Source of the DNA: Xiphophorus maculatus
Lineage: Eukaryota > Chordata > Actinopteri > Cyprinodontiformes > Poeciliidae
Reading direction: 5' to 3'
Length of the DNA: 64,000 nt
Assembly: GCF_002775205.1 (NCBI RefSeq)
Contig: NC_036464.1
Location: 186,001-250,000, forward strand
The position numbers were made by a program, and so were the translations under genes. This document shows positions 35,331 through 47,264 of the stretch, piece by piece; within the stretch, counting starts at the first letter, position 1; each line of letters opens with the position of its first letter. Below the pieces are notes generated by a model. The model worked only from the letters and a program-made list of their open reading frames with translations, searched no databases and was not told where the DNA came from.

Positions 35331-35590
35331 CACTGAAACAATCCAAACAAATTCATTTAAGGTGAAAAACTTTACTCAAATTAAATGCTAGTTATTTTAC
35401 TTACAGACATTTTTCCCATGTTAAAACTGAAATAACTAGTGGAACTAGTACTTTGTCATCAATATTAATGAATTATTGGGTTAAAACCAGCTCTTATGTC
35501 TTCCTGAAAGGTTATAAGTTAATTCTGTCTAATTTTAAGTGTATTAAGATATTTGCACTAGAAACTAGACCAAAGATCCTTGGTGCAAGA
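35331..35590. repeat. Fold-back MITE, family A, degraded
   Basis: Starts cactgaaacaatc. The right arm with gcactagaaactagacc is recognisable; the right end is lost. Confidence 0.55.
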
Positions 35591-35929
35591 CCTAATTAGG
35601 TGTATGAAAATATCTGGTTTCAACTGTAAATAACATTTTCCAAATTTTGGCTTTTAATCAAACATTGGATTGAACTTTATTTTAAAACTGTGCAGTTTGA
35701 ATATTAAACACTTTCAAACCTTGAAATTTAAAGTATTTCAAACACACACACATCCTGTTAGACGAAGAGATGAGCAGAAACACACACACACACATCAGGA
35801 GCGTCTGTACAGGCCTGTCATGTTGATTACCATCCAGTAGAGATGAATCGACCTGCCGCCGTGTGATTGGTCCGACTACCAAACTAAACCAACCAAACTA
35901 AACCGGTTATTGGCGACGAGTCAGAGTTG

Positions 35930-36240
35930 AACGGCGGGGCAAAACCTTCACTTTGGTCCGACCGCGAGAGCGCCTCATTACGACTGGATGACCCCGGCGA
36001 CTTCAAATGTCAAACTGTCCCACAACAACCCCCTCCTCCAAAAAACGTTCCTTAAATCCTGTTCTGAGGTTTTCCATCCAAGTCCATGAGAACGATGCTA
36101 ATGAGAGCTAATGATCCTCAAACATTGAGGTATCTCCGTGTTTTTACCCGTCTGAATAAGTGCGATGGAGGCGCTTGCCAAAGCGTAGTCAGCAGCCCGT
36201 GAAGGCGTCTCCCCTCCGTTCTCACACTAAAAGGGCATTT
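35930..36240. other. Unique island in the gene-free interval
   Basis: Non-repetitive with several CpGs (gaccgcgagagcgcctc). No exon recognised. Confidence 0.3.
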
Positions 36241-36455
36241 TGTCCTTCAATCCTGAATCGGCGAGCTTGTCCGAGACCCGCTCCGGGTCGGTTGGGTCCG
36301 TCTGAACTGCTGGTGCTGCTTTGAGAAGAATAGGGAGGCTTTTGACGCGTTCCGCCGCATGACTGCGCTTTTCAAATCCGGGCTAACGGAAAACAGACAT
36401 GAACTCCTCTTTGGCTTTTTTCCTGAGAGGAATCCAATGGAAAATAGGGCCAGAA

Positions 36456-36794
36456 CACTGTAAAAATATAACAATCTAACCAAGTATTTTTGGTCTGACT
36501 CAAATAAAACATCTCCATCAACTGATTATGCTGGACGGATCAAATTAGTTTTATTCTTGAATTGCAGTTGGGATGGGTCACACAAAGTCAGACCAAGGTA
36601 CGCAAATGGCCCCTGGACCGCACTTTGAACCCCATGATTATAAGTGAAATAACCTGCCAGGGGAACAGGCACTTTTTCATCAATATTTAGGAATTATTTA
36701 CTTTAAATATTGCGGAAAAGTTTATTCTGAGTTAGTTTTGTTTTATTTCAAGCATACTATAAAATACTCTGTAAAATTTTGTGTTTTTGCAGTG
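36456..36794. repeat. Fold-back MITE, family A, with foreign middle
   Basis: Starts cactgtaaaaatat and ends gtgtttttgcagtg. About 140 bp in the centre is unrelated to other copies. Confidence 0.65.
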
Positions 36795-36999
36795 CATGAT
36801 TTTTAAATCAAGGTAGACGGTTTTGTTTTTGAGTACTAAGATGACTTGAAAGTATATTTTCAGTTTGTGATGACGCATTACTGCACAAATGGAGGTTTTT
36901 ACTGTTTTATAAACTGAATTTTTCTATCTGAGCAGCGAACAGAGAAAGCTGCCACTTCGTCCTCCTGATGAGCCCAGACGCTGCTGTTTCAACCCAAAC

Positions 37000-37260
37000 C
37001 GGGTCGCTCTTTAAAGTCACTGAAGCTTAGAAGTCCCCCCTTCGTGTTTATCTCTTCCCCTCTGAGAAACGTCAAAGGTGAAGAAGCACTCAAAGGGAGG
37101 ATAAGCCTGTTCTCGTACCCCCTCCTGAGGCCTGTCTGTGGTGTTTGCACAAGAGATTAACGACGACAAACCGTCATGGCCGACTGGCTGAGGCCTGTAG
37201 AGCTGGAAGTCACGCAAAGTGCCGCCTTTTGTCCCACGTAAACCTTCGGATGCAATTAGT
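37000..37260. other. Unique island in the gene-free interval
   Basis: Non-repetitive and GC richer than its flanks, no coding signal. Candidate regulatory DNA. Confidence 0.3.
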
Positions 37261-37659
37261 ATGAACAGGAAACGATTAGGACGGTTTTAAAATGGCTTCA
37301 TTTATTATCTTACCCCAGAATAAAATGTGTCATATAAGTGTGTTTTCCAGGATGCTTTGAACAGATTACAGTAATTAAACACAATGAATAAAAACATCCA
37401 TCTTTTTTTCTCACTGAAGTTAAATCAGACCAAACTTTTATTTAGGTTAGATAAAATAACCTAAATGATTTCTCATTGTTTAAAGAGACAGTAAACATTC
37501 TGTGAGAACTTCTTTTAACAAGTTAATAAATAAATACATTTGTTGTTTAGCCAATAGAAATACATTTGGTAATTCAAACTGACCTAAAACAAGAAGTTTA
37601 GTCTAATTTAACTTCAGAACATGAGGAAAAATATGTCTGTCTTTTTACTTTATGTATGG

Positions 37660-38040
37660 CTGAAATGATTAATCAGATTAATCGATTATTAGAATAATCA
37701 TCAACTAATTTAGTAATAAATTAATCGTTAACTTTTATACACAGACTAAAACAATGTTATTTGCTGAACAAATATCATCCTAGGAGCTGTAATCAAGTTA
37801 AAACCACACAAAAAATAAACACAGTTTTGCAATTAAGTGTCTTTTTATTCAATGCAAGGTTGAAATGATTAATCAGATTAATCGATTATTGAAATAATCA
37901 ACTAATTTAGTAATTGATTAATCATTAACTGGAGCATACAGACTCAAAAAAACTATTTGCTGAAATAACATCTTCAGAGCAGTAATCAAGTTAAAACTGT
38001 ACAAAAAATAAGCATTTTTTTCTTTATGTGTGTTTTTATT
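37660..38040. repeat. Tandem pair of family H repeats
   Basis: Two copies start with gaaatgattaatcagatt at about 37665 and 37861, so the unit is about 195 bp. Both include gctgaa and ttaaaac segments at matching offsets. Confidence 0.7.
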
Positions 38041-38819
38041 CAGTGTATGTAAATTTTTGCTTTCCAGGCGCAACTGTGAAACTTTATGGTGTCTCTTTCA
38101 TCATTTGATTCAAACAGTAGTTCATGTTTGAGTTTGCAGAAACCAGCTAAAAGAAAATAAAAAAGGTTTTGTTCAAACATGGGAAGTTGTCATTTTTTGT
38201 CTGAATGTATCAATATAATTTTCAGGTTGTAGTCACAATATTTTTCTAATTATCTTGTAGGAACTTCAACATGTGACACGCTAGCAGCAGGACAGTAAAT
38301 CGGAGATGCAAACGTTGGGCTGGAGTTCTGCAGGTGGTAGGTTTTGTTCTCAATGAAACCTAGTGGAGGCATAAAAATAGAAAATGTTTGGTGTGGTAAA
38401 GTAAATCAGGTCCAAGGGCATCATGTTCCAGCGGGTCTTGAAATAGGAAGTCCCGGGGGCTGTAAGTCCGTGGCTCATTGTTTCATGAGGTTGAGGTATT
38501 TCCTTTGGGCGTGTGGCTGCTGCTGATACAGCAGTTCAGTTTGTCACATGGGAAATATGAAGCCAGATTACATCATGTTGTAAAGTACCTTACTTCACTC
38601 CAATGGCTTGCAAACGTATCTCCTGTCTTGACGTCTACATGTTTCCCCATCACAAACGTTAATGTTTTACAGTGTACATTTATTCCTTTTTTTCCCCAAA
38701 AGGTCTCAGCAGGCCCACATTTGCTAAAAACAGATAAAAGTATCTAAAAAGTATACAAACAAATGTTAAAATACACTTTATGTAGCTTAAAAGAAACAAT
38801 GATTGATGTATCACACCAC

Positions 38820-39459
38820 CGGGAACTTCATAACTGACAGCCATCTTAGCAGGCGGTTGCTATGGAGTTGCTATGACAACAAACAAGCCAAAAGCTCAGA
38901 ACTAGCTCTCGCCTCATTTCTATCTAACTTATAAACAATATAAATGCATTACAACTACCACAATGTTTGAGTACTCAACCTACCTCTGCATAATACTAAC
39001 ATAAATACCACTGATATTACTGTAGCGCTTACTGCCGAACTAGCACAGTTAGCTTTGCTAATGTAGCTTTTATCTGCTAGCTAAGACAGACATGTGGCCT
39101 ACGTGTGTTACTGCATGTACTCTGCCAGTCACCAGAACCTTATTTGCATGAGGAGTTCATAAGTCCTTTACAAATCCGTTTAACATTGATTTTATATGTC
39201 CATGGGTTTCAAGCCATGAAGATCCTCCATTTTGTACGCGCTCTGTGTGTTAGCTGGGTAGTTAGCTATGTCGTAGTAGGAGGCAGCTCGTCCACATCAT
39301 CCGACATATTTTCCTTCCCCGTCTCACATGGGTTGATCCGGATTGTCTTGAAGCCGTGGGTCCGTGATGCTTTGCACATGTGTTTGCCTACTAAGCTGGC
39401 GCATTTCAGACTTGTGGGAACTATGCATACGCAATGGTTTCCATCTATTCATAGTCTAG
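38820..39459 (-). repeat. Transposon remnant family F, copy 1
   Basis: Shares an extended order of segments with 47265-47900 in the opposite orientation. On the minus strand a coding-like stretch reads KENMSDDVDELP. It also carries an X-box-like gttgctatgacaac near 38866. Confidence 0.65.
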
Positions 39460-40525
39460 CAGTGGTGGGCACACTTTCGCTAATGCGTTAATAGTGGAGC
39501 TAATGTTTTGAAAACGTTTAGCGCACTTAGCTTCCCATAAACAAATTTTTTAAAAAGCACTCATTTACTTGGCTATTTTATAAACTTTAAGTTGGATAAA
39601 CATTTGTGTTGGAATTTTGTTCACTGACTGTTAATTCTTCAAGTGGTTAGATGTTTATGATCATGCTCTTATTTTGAAGTGAATGAAGACTAGGGCTGTA
39701 TAGTTATATCGATTCTACGATATTTATCGATTTTATTCCCTCCGCGGAAGGTACAGATTTTTCATGAACTGGAAAACAAAGAGGGGAAACCCGCAGCCGC
39801 AGTCTGGGCGCAGTGAGGATGGTCATGATGACGGTGGCGGATCGATCCGTTCTTATCAGCAACTGACAAAGAGTATCAGAGACTAAGAGTAGATGAGATC
39901 CTGGCAGCAACTCTGAGATCCAAGCAGGGGAATGTTGGCGCTGCGCAGCTGCAAGGAGTCGATCACATTTGAATGTGCAATCAGTTGGATATTGAGAGTC
40001 TCCAGAGGCCGATATTCTCCCCACTCAGCTCCTGGATCACTGTGGAAACTCTGAGTTTTATGTCAAATCTACATGAATTAAATGACAGAAACTAATTTTC
40101 TCACTGCATCTTTTATTAATTTTGTCCAGTTGTAGACTCTTAGTCTCTGTCCAATCCAGGTATTGGACAGAGTCGGGTATTGTGTAGTTGGTGCTTTTAA
40201 TCAGTTTTCAGTTAATTAAATCCAAGTCTATGGAACAAAAATGTCACTAAAATCACTCTGTCCCTCTAAAATCTTTCAGGAAATCATAAAAGTGCTTTGA
40301 ATCGTATCAAATCGTTTACCCCCCCCCCCAAAAAAATCGTGATATATACCGTATCGTGATCAGAATATCGTATCGTGAGATTATTGTATCGCTACACTCC
40401 TAATGAAGACTGTTTAAGCCACAGTTCCGTTTCCTCTCCTCATGTTTTCCACCCATACTGCAGGTTAGCGTTAGCAGAACTAATGTTAGCTCAACTAAGT
40501 TTTTAGTTAGCGCTACCCACCACTG
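39460..40525. mobile_element. MITE with cagtggtggg ends, interrupted by another element
   Basis: Left end cagtggtgggcac at 39460 and right end taccc-accactg at 40525 are inverted repeats. The interior is rich in gctaa words. A separate element lies inside (39692-40401). Confidence 0.5.
39692..40401. mobile_element. Nested DNA transposon with 10-bp target-site duplication
   Basis: Ends agggctgtatag and gctacactcct are imperfect inverted repeats. The 10-bp aatgaagact flanks both sides (39682-39691, 40402-40411). The ends are rich in cgatat and tatcgtga words. No transposase frame. Superfamily uncertain. Confidence 0.6.
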
Positions 40526-41535
40526 TACATAACAATTTCACCAACTTTAATTTAACACGCATAATAAATTTAACCATGTTGAAGATTATGAATTATGCTG
40601 TAACACATATTGTGTCAATAAAAGATGGTGACCATTAACACGATTGAATTTAGCACTTTAGCATTAGCTTCTGCTAAATGTTATGTTGTTATACTGTTTA
40701 ATATTAGCAAAGCTAACGTTTATGATTAGGGCTTTAGGTTTAGTATAGCTAATGTTTTTGCTAGTGGTGTCTACCACTGCCCAGTACTATTTTATCACCT
40801 TTAATTTAATATCCATTTTGTGTAATTTCACAGAAAAATATCTAAATCTTCTCTCCAATATTGGCAAATTTGCTCATCATGCTCATATAAATATTCATAT
40901 GAGATGTAAAGGATATTTTTTAATTGTTTGTAAGCATTTTAATGATTTGATACCAGAAAATTACGTTGGAATTTTGTTGTTAGCATACATTTTCTTCACT
41001 GTGCATTGAGAGAGCTTTTGTCATGTAGAGAAACGTCCTTTGTTATTTTCTTAAATCTCTTTAATGTTATTAGGACATAAGTAATTTACAACATGCGAGA
41101 AACAGAAAAGCAAAAGAAAAAATGAAACCATTAAAACTGCGACTGAAATCATATTAAAAACACCAACCTGTACTGGAGGGAAAACAAAACTACTTCCCCT
41201 CCACCCACGTCTCCATCCGAAACATAAAACCCCCTGACAAAAATAAAATCCGGTCCCAGAGGATTTGATTTTATAGCGAGGAGGAAAGGTGGAAAAAAAC
41301 CCGTCAACATTATTATTGGCACAAAAAACAAAGAACATGCTCTGCTTTTATTCTCCCTTCTGAGCCAAAGTCAACATAAGTTACCACATTACATCCGACG
41401 GATTAAAAACTAAACATTTTTCCAGATATATACTCTGGTATGTTCAATAGCTATCCAAGTTGGTCATCAAAGAGTCTGGATTACAGATCTGCTTTTTAGA
41501 TTAATTTCCTTAAATAAAAAAATATAAATCTAGAC
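40526..41535. other. Gene-free interval segment
   Basis: A/T- and gctaa-rich repeat remains to about 40800. Short open frames at 41051-41338 (-) have no recognised domain. Confidence 0.3.
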
Positions 41536-41735
41536 TTCCATACATCCATCTATTGTCTGTTTATCCTTGCATCTGCCACGCACAAAAACACTCAGACTTA
41601 AGGATAATTTAGCATGAACAATTATCCAAACAATTACAGAGAACATATAAACTCTATAAAGACCGCATGCTGGGATTTGAACCAAAGACCTTTTTGTTGA
41701 ACGGTAACAGCTACCAACTGCATCACTGCAGAAAT
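41535..41735 (-). mobile_element. Diverged tRNA-derived SINE
   Basis: Same layout as the 2330-2560 copy: agagaacatataaactc, then a degenerate B box (gggatttgaacc on the plus strand) and cagctaccaactgcatcac. Confidence 0.55.
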
Positions 41736-42800
41736 AAAATCTAATTTCTCATCAAATTAGTGTTCTTATTTTATTTTATACTTTTTTGGTCCATTTTTTT
41801 TATTTTTTCCTTATATTTTTTCCCATTCTAATAACTTAAAGCCAATCTCAAATTACTGAGGCGTGTTTTTAATTTAGCTTAATCTTAAATGTAGATTTAG
41901 AAATTCAGATTGAATAAAAATACACCATCTTTACTTTTGAGTTTTAACTCTCAAAAGTAAAATTTAGGAAGCTATTTTGAATTTTTGTCATTTCCATCAA
42001 TCTTTTCTAATGTGATACTTTGATACTTCAAAATGCACATAAAAAAACCTTCATGGAAACACAAAAAGATCAGGTCCAAGGAGAGAACCCTGAGGAACAC
42101 CTAAACACTAATCTATCACACAGGTTGTTTCTGACAACTATTTTAATCAAAACAAAGTAGTTAGCTGTCAAATTTACTAGACATAATTATATTTGCTGCA
42201 ACTCTGAATTATTTTACCATGAGGTGTTTGATTCATCATTACAACTGTTTGTAAAAAAAAAAATTGTTTTCATATAGTATATAAATAGAGAAGTATATTC
42301 CTGGTTTTTAATAAAGAACATGAAATTATCTTTCTTTCTAAAGCTTGTGTCCAATCTGTCGGAAAGTATGTCCTTTGTAGACAAATTTTTGGAGCAATTT
42401 TCGTGGCTCCAGTTCAAGCTGAGGCAGCGACAACAAATCTCTCAACCATAACGTTCTCATAATGTTGCCACAACAGAATCCCCTAACCTGCTGCAGATTG
42501 ATGTCACATACAAACGAGGGGCGAGGGGTTCTGTTGCTCTAAAATGTAAGAAACGCCAACTAGAAGTTTTTATTAACAGAAGAAAGAAATGAAGATAGTT
42601 TTGGATGATTTCTATCACAGATCTCCTTTTCAGCATCTAGCAACGACGTTCGGTTAATTCCTCACTGATCCGCAGTGCTGGAAGCAGAACATGAGTGGTT
42701 TGGCAGCTCGCCTCGTTGCCTTGTGTCAGCGAGGTTTTGGCAGTTCTAGTTGTCAACGTTTATGTTTTTACGACAAGGCACACGTGTGAATCTTGCGTAC
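41736..42800. other. Gene-free, A/T rich
   Basis: No gene. An 11-bp hairpin (ttacttttgag / ctcaaaagtaa) lies at 41931-41960. Confidence 0.35.
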
Positions 42801-43010
42801 GTTTCAAAAATAAAAAGTGAAAGCCCCTAAAGGAGCCTGCGGCGCCGAGTAGACGGGTGTGACGGAGGTCAGACGTATGCGGACGCCGCGGGTCCAACGG
42901 CCGACATGCTCTAATAACTCAGACTGGACTCCAATTAAATTCGACGCTCTCATCTGCACGGACACAACCAGCCTGTTTGCTTTCACACAATGTTTATGTC
43001 TCTGAGTGGT
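42800..43010. other. Unique island in the gene-free interval
   Basis: GC-rich unique sequence next to an A/T-rich core with ccaattaaatt. Candidate conserved non-coding element. Confidence 0.3.
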
Positions 43011-43264
43011 TCATGGTTCTTAATGATGTGATAAACAGTCAGACTTTAAAATATGTTAGGCACACACACCAACAAGATTAGGAAAACTCATCACCACAGT
43101 TTCTTCACAGGTCTGCCAGAGTTCCTCCGCTGGTTCCCTGTAGCTCAGACAACAGACTTCAAACGGGACATTTTTATACTTCCATTTTTTATACTTCCAG
43201 ACTTAACGCTTAAAAAAAGAAACACCCAGACATTTTTTTGGCAATAAGTTAATGTTTATGGTGT

Positions 43265-43670
43265 CTGAAGAATGAGCTGTTTCAAAAACAACAAACAAAA
43301 GTAACGTCACAAATCAGCACACTGTCCGTTACCTAGCAACCCCAGCCAAGCCCGGCTCATTATCTAGCATCTCAGCAGAGTTCCAGGATATTTGGTCAGC
43401 TGGTTTTACTGCTGCATTTGCTGTATAGTGGCTGCTAGAAAATACAAGTATTTTGTTGTTGACTTAACATCCAGGAACCACTTGCTGAATTCTTGTTGGT
43501 TGTGCAGGAGCCACCACTTATGCTTTTCAAAGATGTACATCTGTATAATTGTGCATCTGCTTTAAGCTATTTTCACATGTGAATGTAAACACTGAGTTGG
43601 GGGGCGTGGCCAGCAGCAGATTATTTGGATTTAAAGTGACAAGACGCTCTGAAACAGCTCATAGGCTGAA
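43265..43670. repeat. Dispersed repeat, family B
   Basis: X-box gttacctagcaac at 43328 plus a degenerate unit at 43359, then the same segments as 34030-34370 (ctgtatagtggctgct, cttttcaaagatgtac). Confidence 0.7.
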
Positions 43671-43784
43671 CTGATCACACTAAAATCTCATTATATAGGA
43701 AGGATTTTGTGCAAAAAATATAATGAACATCTTCTGTATAGACCGTAGACCTATCCTAACCTTTTGTAGGAAACATCTTTAAAA

Positions 43785-44165
43785 TACTTGTATTAGTTTA
43801 TAAACCTCTGAGCGGTTTAGCACTAAAACACATTAAATATCTGCTTATTGTATCAACCTTCCAAAACCTCTCAGGTCTCCTGGTTCTGGTTCTGCTCTGC
43901 ATCTCCAGAACCAGAACCAAACATGGAGAAACAGCATTCAGCTTCTATGCACCACAAATCTGGAACAAACTTCTGGAAAACTGCAAAACAGCCGAAACAC
44001 TGAGTCCCTTTAAATAGAGACTAAAAACCCATTCGTTCAGAGTTGGCTTTGTGGAACACTAATCAACATGTTTGATGGGTATTTGCTTGATGATTTTGAA
44101 ATAAATTTAAATTTTTTTGGTCGTTTCATAATATGTTACTGTATGATGAATTCATGGTATAAACA
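43785..44165 (+). pseudogene. L2/CR1-type LINE, 3' fragment
   Basis: The plus strand reads GETAFSFYAPQIWNKL followed by LSPFK and, after a stop, RLKTHSF, the typical C terminus of L2-like LINE polyproteins. Stop codons show decay. The following 3'UTR part (acactaatcaacatgtttga) is echoed at about 56088-56190. Confidence 0.6.
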
Positions 44166-44254
44166 TCAACACACATAGAAATATGTGTTAGCGGCACAGA
44201 AACGCCTCTTGTCATCACAGTAAAACCCTCTGACCAAACGTGCTGGACCTCTGC

Positions 44255-44490
44255 TTTGGTTGCTAAGTGACAGACGGAACTCTGCTGGGGTTGCTAGGCA
44301 ACGGGCTGGACTTCACTGAGGGAGATTTTTCAAATAGGCCATTTTCCAAACACCAAAAAACATTAACTTATCTCGAAAAAAACAGCTGGGTGGGGTTTTT
44401 TTAGACACTTGGCCTTTTTTTTAGAAGCAGTACAGACAAAAATAGAACAATATGTCGCCTTTGAACTGTGTGTTTTTATGCCTGGTGCAT
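44255..44490. repeat. Dispersed repeat, family C
   Basis: X-box units at 44259 (degenerate) and 44290 (gttgctaggcaac), then ccaaacaccaaaaaac and agaagcagtacagac as at 461-775. Confidence 0.6.
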
Positions 44491-44745
44491 GTTAAAAGTA
44501 AAAGTGTGTTTGTATTTCATTTTCATAACTCTGGTTATTCAGTAAAATAACCAGAGTTGGAAAAGTAGACGGAAAGAATAGCGTTACTTCAGATAATACT
44601 ATTACACTAAACGTAAATGTAACTAGTTACTATCAAGCTTTGGAGAGTACCTTCAGTTTTCCAGTTTGGATTCGGTTGTTCTTTTCATAAATTCATAAAT
44701 TGATTTATGAATGGTAAGTGAGAACAGTCTCTTTCATTCATGAGG

Positions 44746-44804
44746 CCGTCTCTTCTTTCTCGTACGCCAAGAAAGAAGAGACGGCGTACGAGTCGTCTCT
44801 TCTT
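44746..44804. repeat. Alternative-hairpin inverted repeat
   Basis: ccgtctcttctttct (44746-44760) pairs perfectly with 44770-44784 across a 9-nt loop. A third arm, cgtctcttctt (44794-44804), can pair with the same middle arm. Confidence 0.8.
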
Positions 44805-45339
44805 GGTAGTTTACATTCCTGTCTGAAGCCAGGTAATAGTATTTGTGTCGGCCCGAACAGAAGAAACCAAACAGGATCAACAAACCTGCAGCGGCTGAAG
44901 CACGCACCGCTCCAGAGATCATCCTGCAGCTCCAAATGCACTAAAAAAAAAACTATTTTACACATACAAATTCCTGTTTAAATAGTGAATTTAAATTAAT
45001 TCAGGCTGAATTTCTTTGCTTCTGTGAGGCGTGAAGCTACCTGTGCTCCCAGAAAGGTTTGTGTGAGACAGAGGGAAGTGTTGGGTGGTAAGATGAGCTG
45101 TGGAGGATTTATTGTTACAGTGCAACCATCACGTGTCGAGGTTCTGCCCCGACAGCTCTGTGTTGCTCCGACTTCTCACGAAAAGATCGAGAGAGGGAGG
45201 GGAGGATTTGCAGAGAGGATGTCTCTAAATGAAGAAACCTTCAGGAGCTGCTACAAAAATCAGATAAGAGAAGAGGATGAGCAGATAAACATTTTGTTAT
45301 CTAGATACACTCATCATTAGATATGTTTCAGTGAGTTAC

Positions 45340-46325
45340 TTTCAGGCGTGGAAAGAGTATACCCAAAAATTGTGCTACAGTAAGAGTACTTCAACACATT
45401 GTTACTCAAATAAAAGTACAAAGTACTTGGTAAAATGGATACTCAGTAACTGAGTAACTGACTTGAGTAACTATGAATTAAGAGAGAATTTATTTTAAAA
45501 ATTAAAGGTCATGACAAATATTAAAGAAGTAGTATTATGTATTTTCCTGCCATTTTATAGCATAATCAAGTAGCTATTTTACCTTCAGTTGTTATAAAAA
45601 TGTCAATATCAAGTATGAGTTAAAAGAAACTTTCCTTCCTCAATAAACGCCTTAAAATTGGGCTTCTGTTTCTTTAAGAAGCTCCTGCTCTTTCTGACGC
45701 TCCACCTTCAGGAAGTCATCACAACCTGGCTCCTTTATTAAAGCTGTAGCAACGTTTTTACCAGAGAAGTAGCTCCTGTAATGAGCTCAGCAGATACTCA
45801 GCTCCACCAGGTGTTTGCCAATTGCTGCTGGGTAGTTTGAAGGAGCTGAGTGGGGGAGGAGCTGCGTCTCGAAGGCGGGGCTAAGTCCACCCAGGCGTTT
45901 TGCACAGCTGAATGGTTGCTATGGTGAATAAAGAATTTCCCAAACATGCTTGAAATAATCAAAGCAGCACTCCTGGTCTGTTTTGATGAGGGGAAAACAT
46001 TATAACATGATGTAAAGCTGAAAAAAGTGTTTTTTGACTTGTGCATGGAAAGGTTACAAATGGCTGAAAAAATTTAATTATTTTCAATTAACCCAAACAT
46101 CAACCATTTAATATTTAAAATTTGTGTTTGGTGAAACTTTGTTTGAAACAAGATCATTTAGAGAAGTTACTCAGTCAATAAAGGAATAAATAAAATTTTA
46201 CTCAAATAAGAGTAGTGACACTTCATAATGAAATTACTCAAGTCGAAATAAAAAGTAAAGCATAAAAGTTTTTTTTTCAAAAAGTTACTCAGATAAATGT
46301 AACTAGCCATTACCCAACACTGTTT
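45340..46325. repeat. Family G repeat (tactcaagtaa type) split by a family E insertion
   Basis: Outer halves 45340-45515 and 46080-46325 share ttactcaaataa and agagtagtgac words, ending cattacccaacactg. Related copies lie at 54235-54300, 55975-56085 and 61255-61530. The middle is a family E element. Confidence 0.6.
45520..46075 (-). repeat. MITE family E, copy 2 (inverted, nested)
   Basis: Reverse-complement counterpart of 18757-19285: caccaggtgtttgccaattg, ggagctgcgtctcgaaggcg and caggaagtcatca occur in opposite order. Confidence 0.65.
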
Positions 46326-46864
46326 ATTTTATTCTGTCATGCAGCATAGTGTCATATAAACATCTTAAATGTTATCAGCTCCTAATTGTTTGTTTATTGT
46401 GCGCTTATAACTACATCAAATATTATCTGACTAAATTATTATTATTATTATTACGACTAAAGTGGTGAAAATCATGATGTTTTTCCTTCTATTTTACAAT
46501 TATGTACTCATTTATGATGGTTTATCACAAAATCATAGTAAAATTCACTTAAGTAAAAAAAAACATGTGGAAAAGAACATGGCGCAGAAATACTTTTTAG
46601 AAGCTCAGAGTCTAGACATATAATTAAAACCACATGTAAAGCTACAGTCAGGTCTGTAATTTTAATCTGAGTCATATATTTATTTGTGGTGAGACTGAAA
46701 ACATAAAGTTAAACCAAAGCACAACTTAATTAAGATTTTACCTTCTTTGATATGATGTGCTCCATTGACAGACTTCTTTCCTGATTTTATATTTATAACT
46801 TTCAACCTGCTCGCCTGGAACGTTAGCTGGAGATAGGAACCAGAACCCCTCCTGACCCCACTAG

Positions 46865-46905
46865 GGACAAATAAATAAATGAATGAATGAATGAATGGAT
46901 GAATG
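46865..46905. repeat. (ATGA)n-like microsatellite
   Basis: aaat and aatg units followed by gaatgaatgaatggatg. Confidence 0.8.
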
Positions 46906-47264
46906 GAACTTTCAACCATTGTTTACTTACAGCAAAATCTGGAATCAATCATACAATTTGACATTTTGAAAATAAATTCTCTCAATAGAAACAACAATTT
47001 GAAAAAACATCTTAATAAAAAGTTTTAGTGCTGGTATGAGGGATTTTTTTGGCCGCATCAAAATGTATTTCTTTCATAAAACTGCAATGGAAACACTATT
47101 TTCACATCACAAATGTCACATAATGAACAACAGGAAGTTACTACTAGGAGAAACGACAAAGAAGATGACAAAAGGAAGTAGTTAGAGGATAATCGTGTCG
47201 AATGTTTTTAAACACTTATGTGAACAAACTTATTCACATGCGATTTTAATCGTGTTTCTTATTT

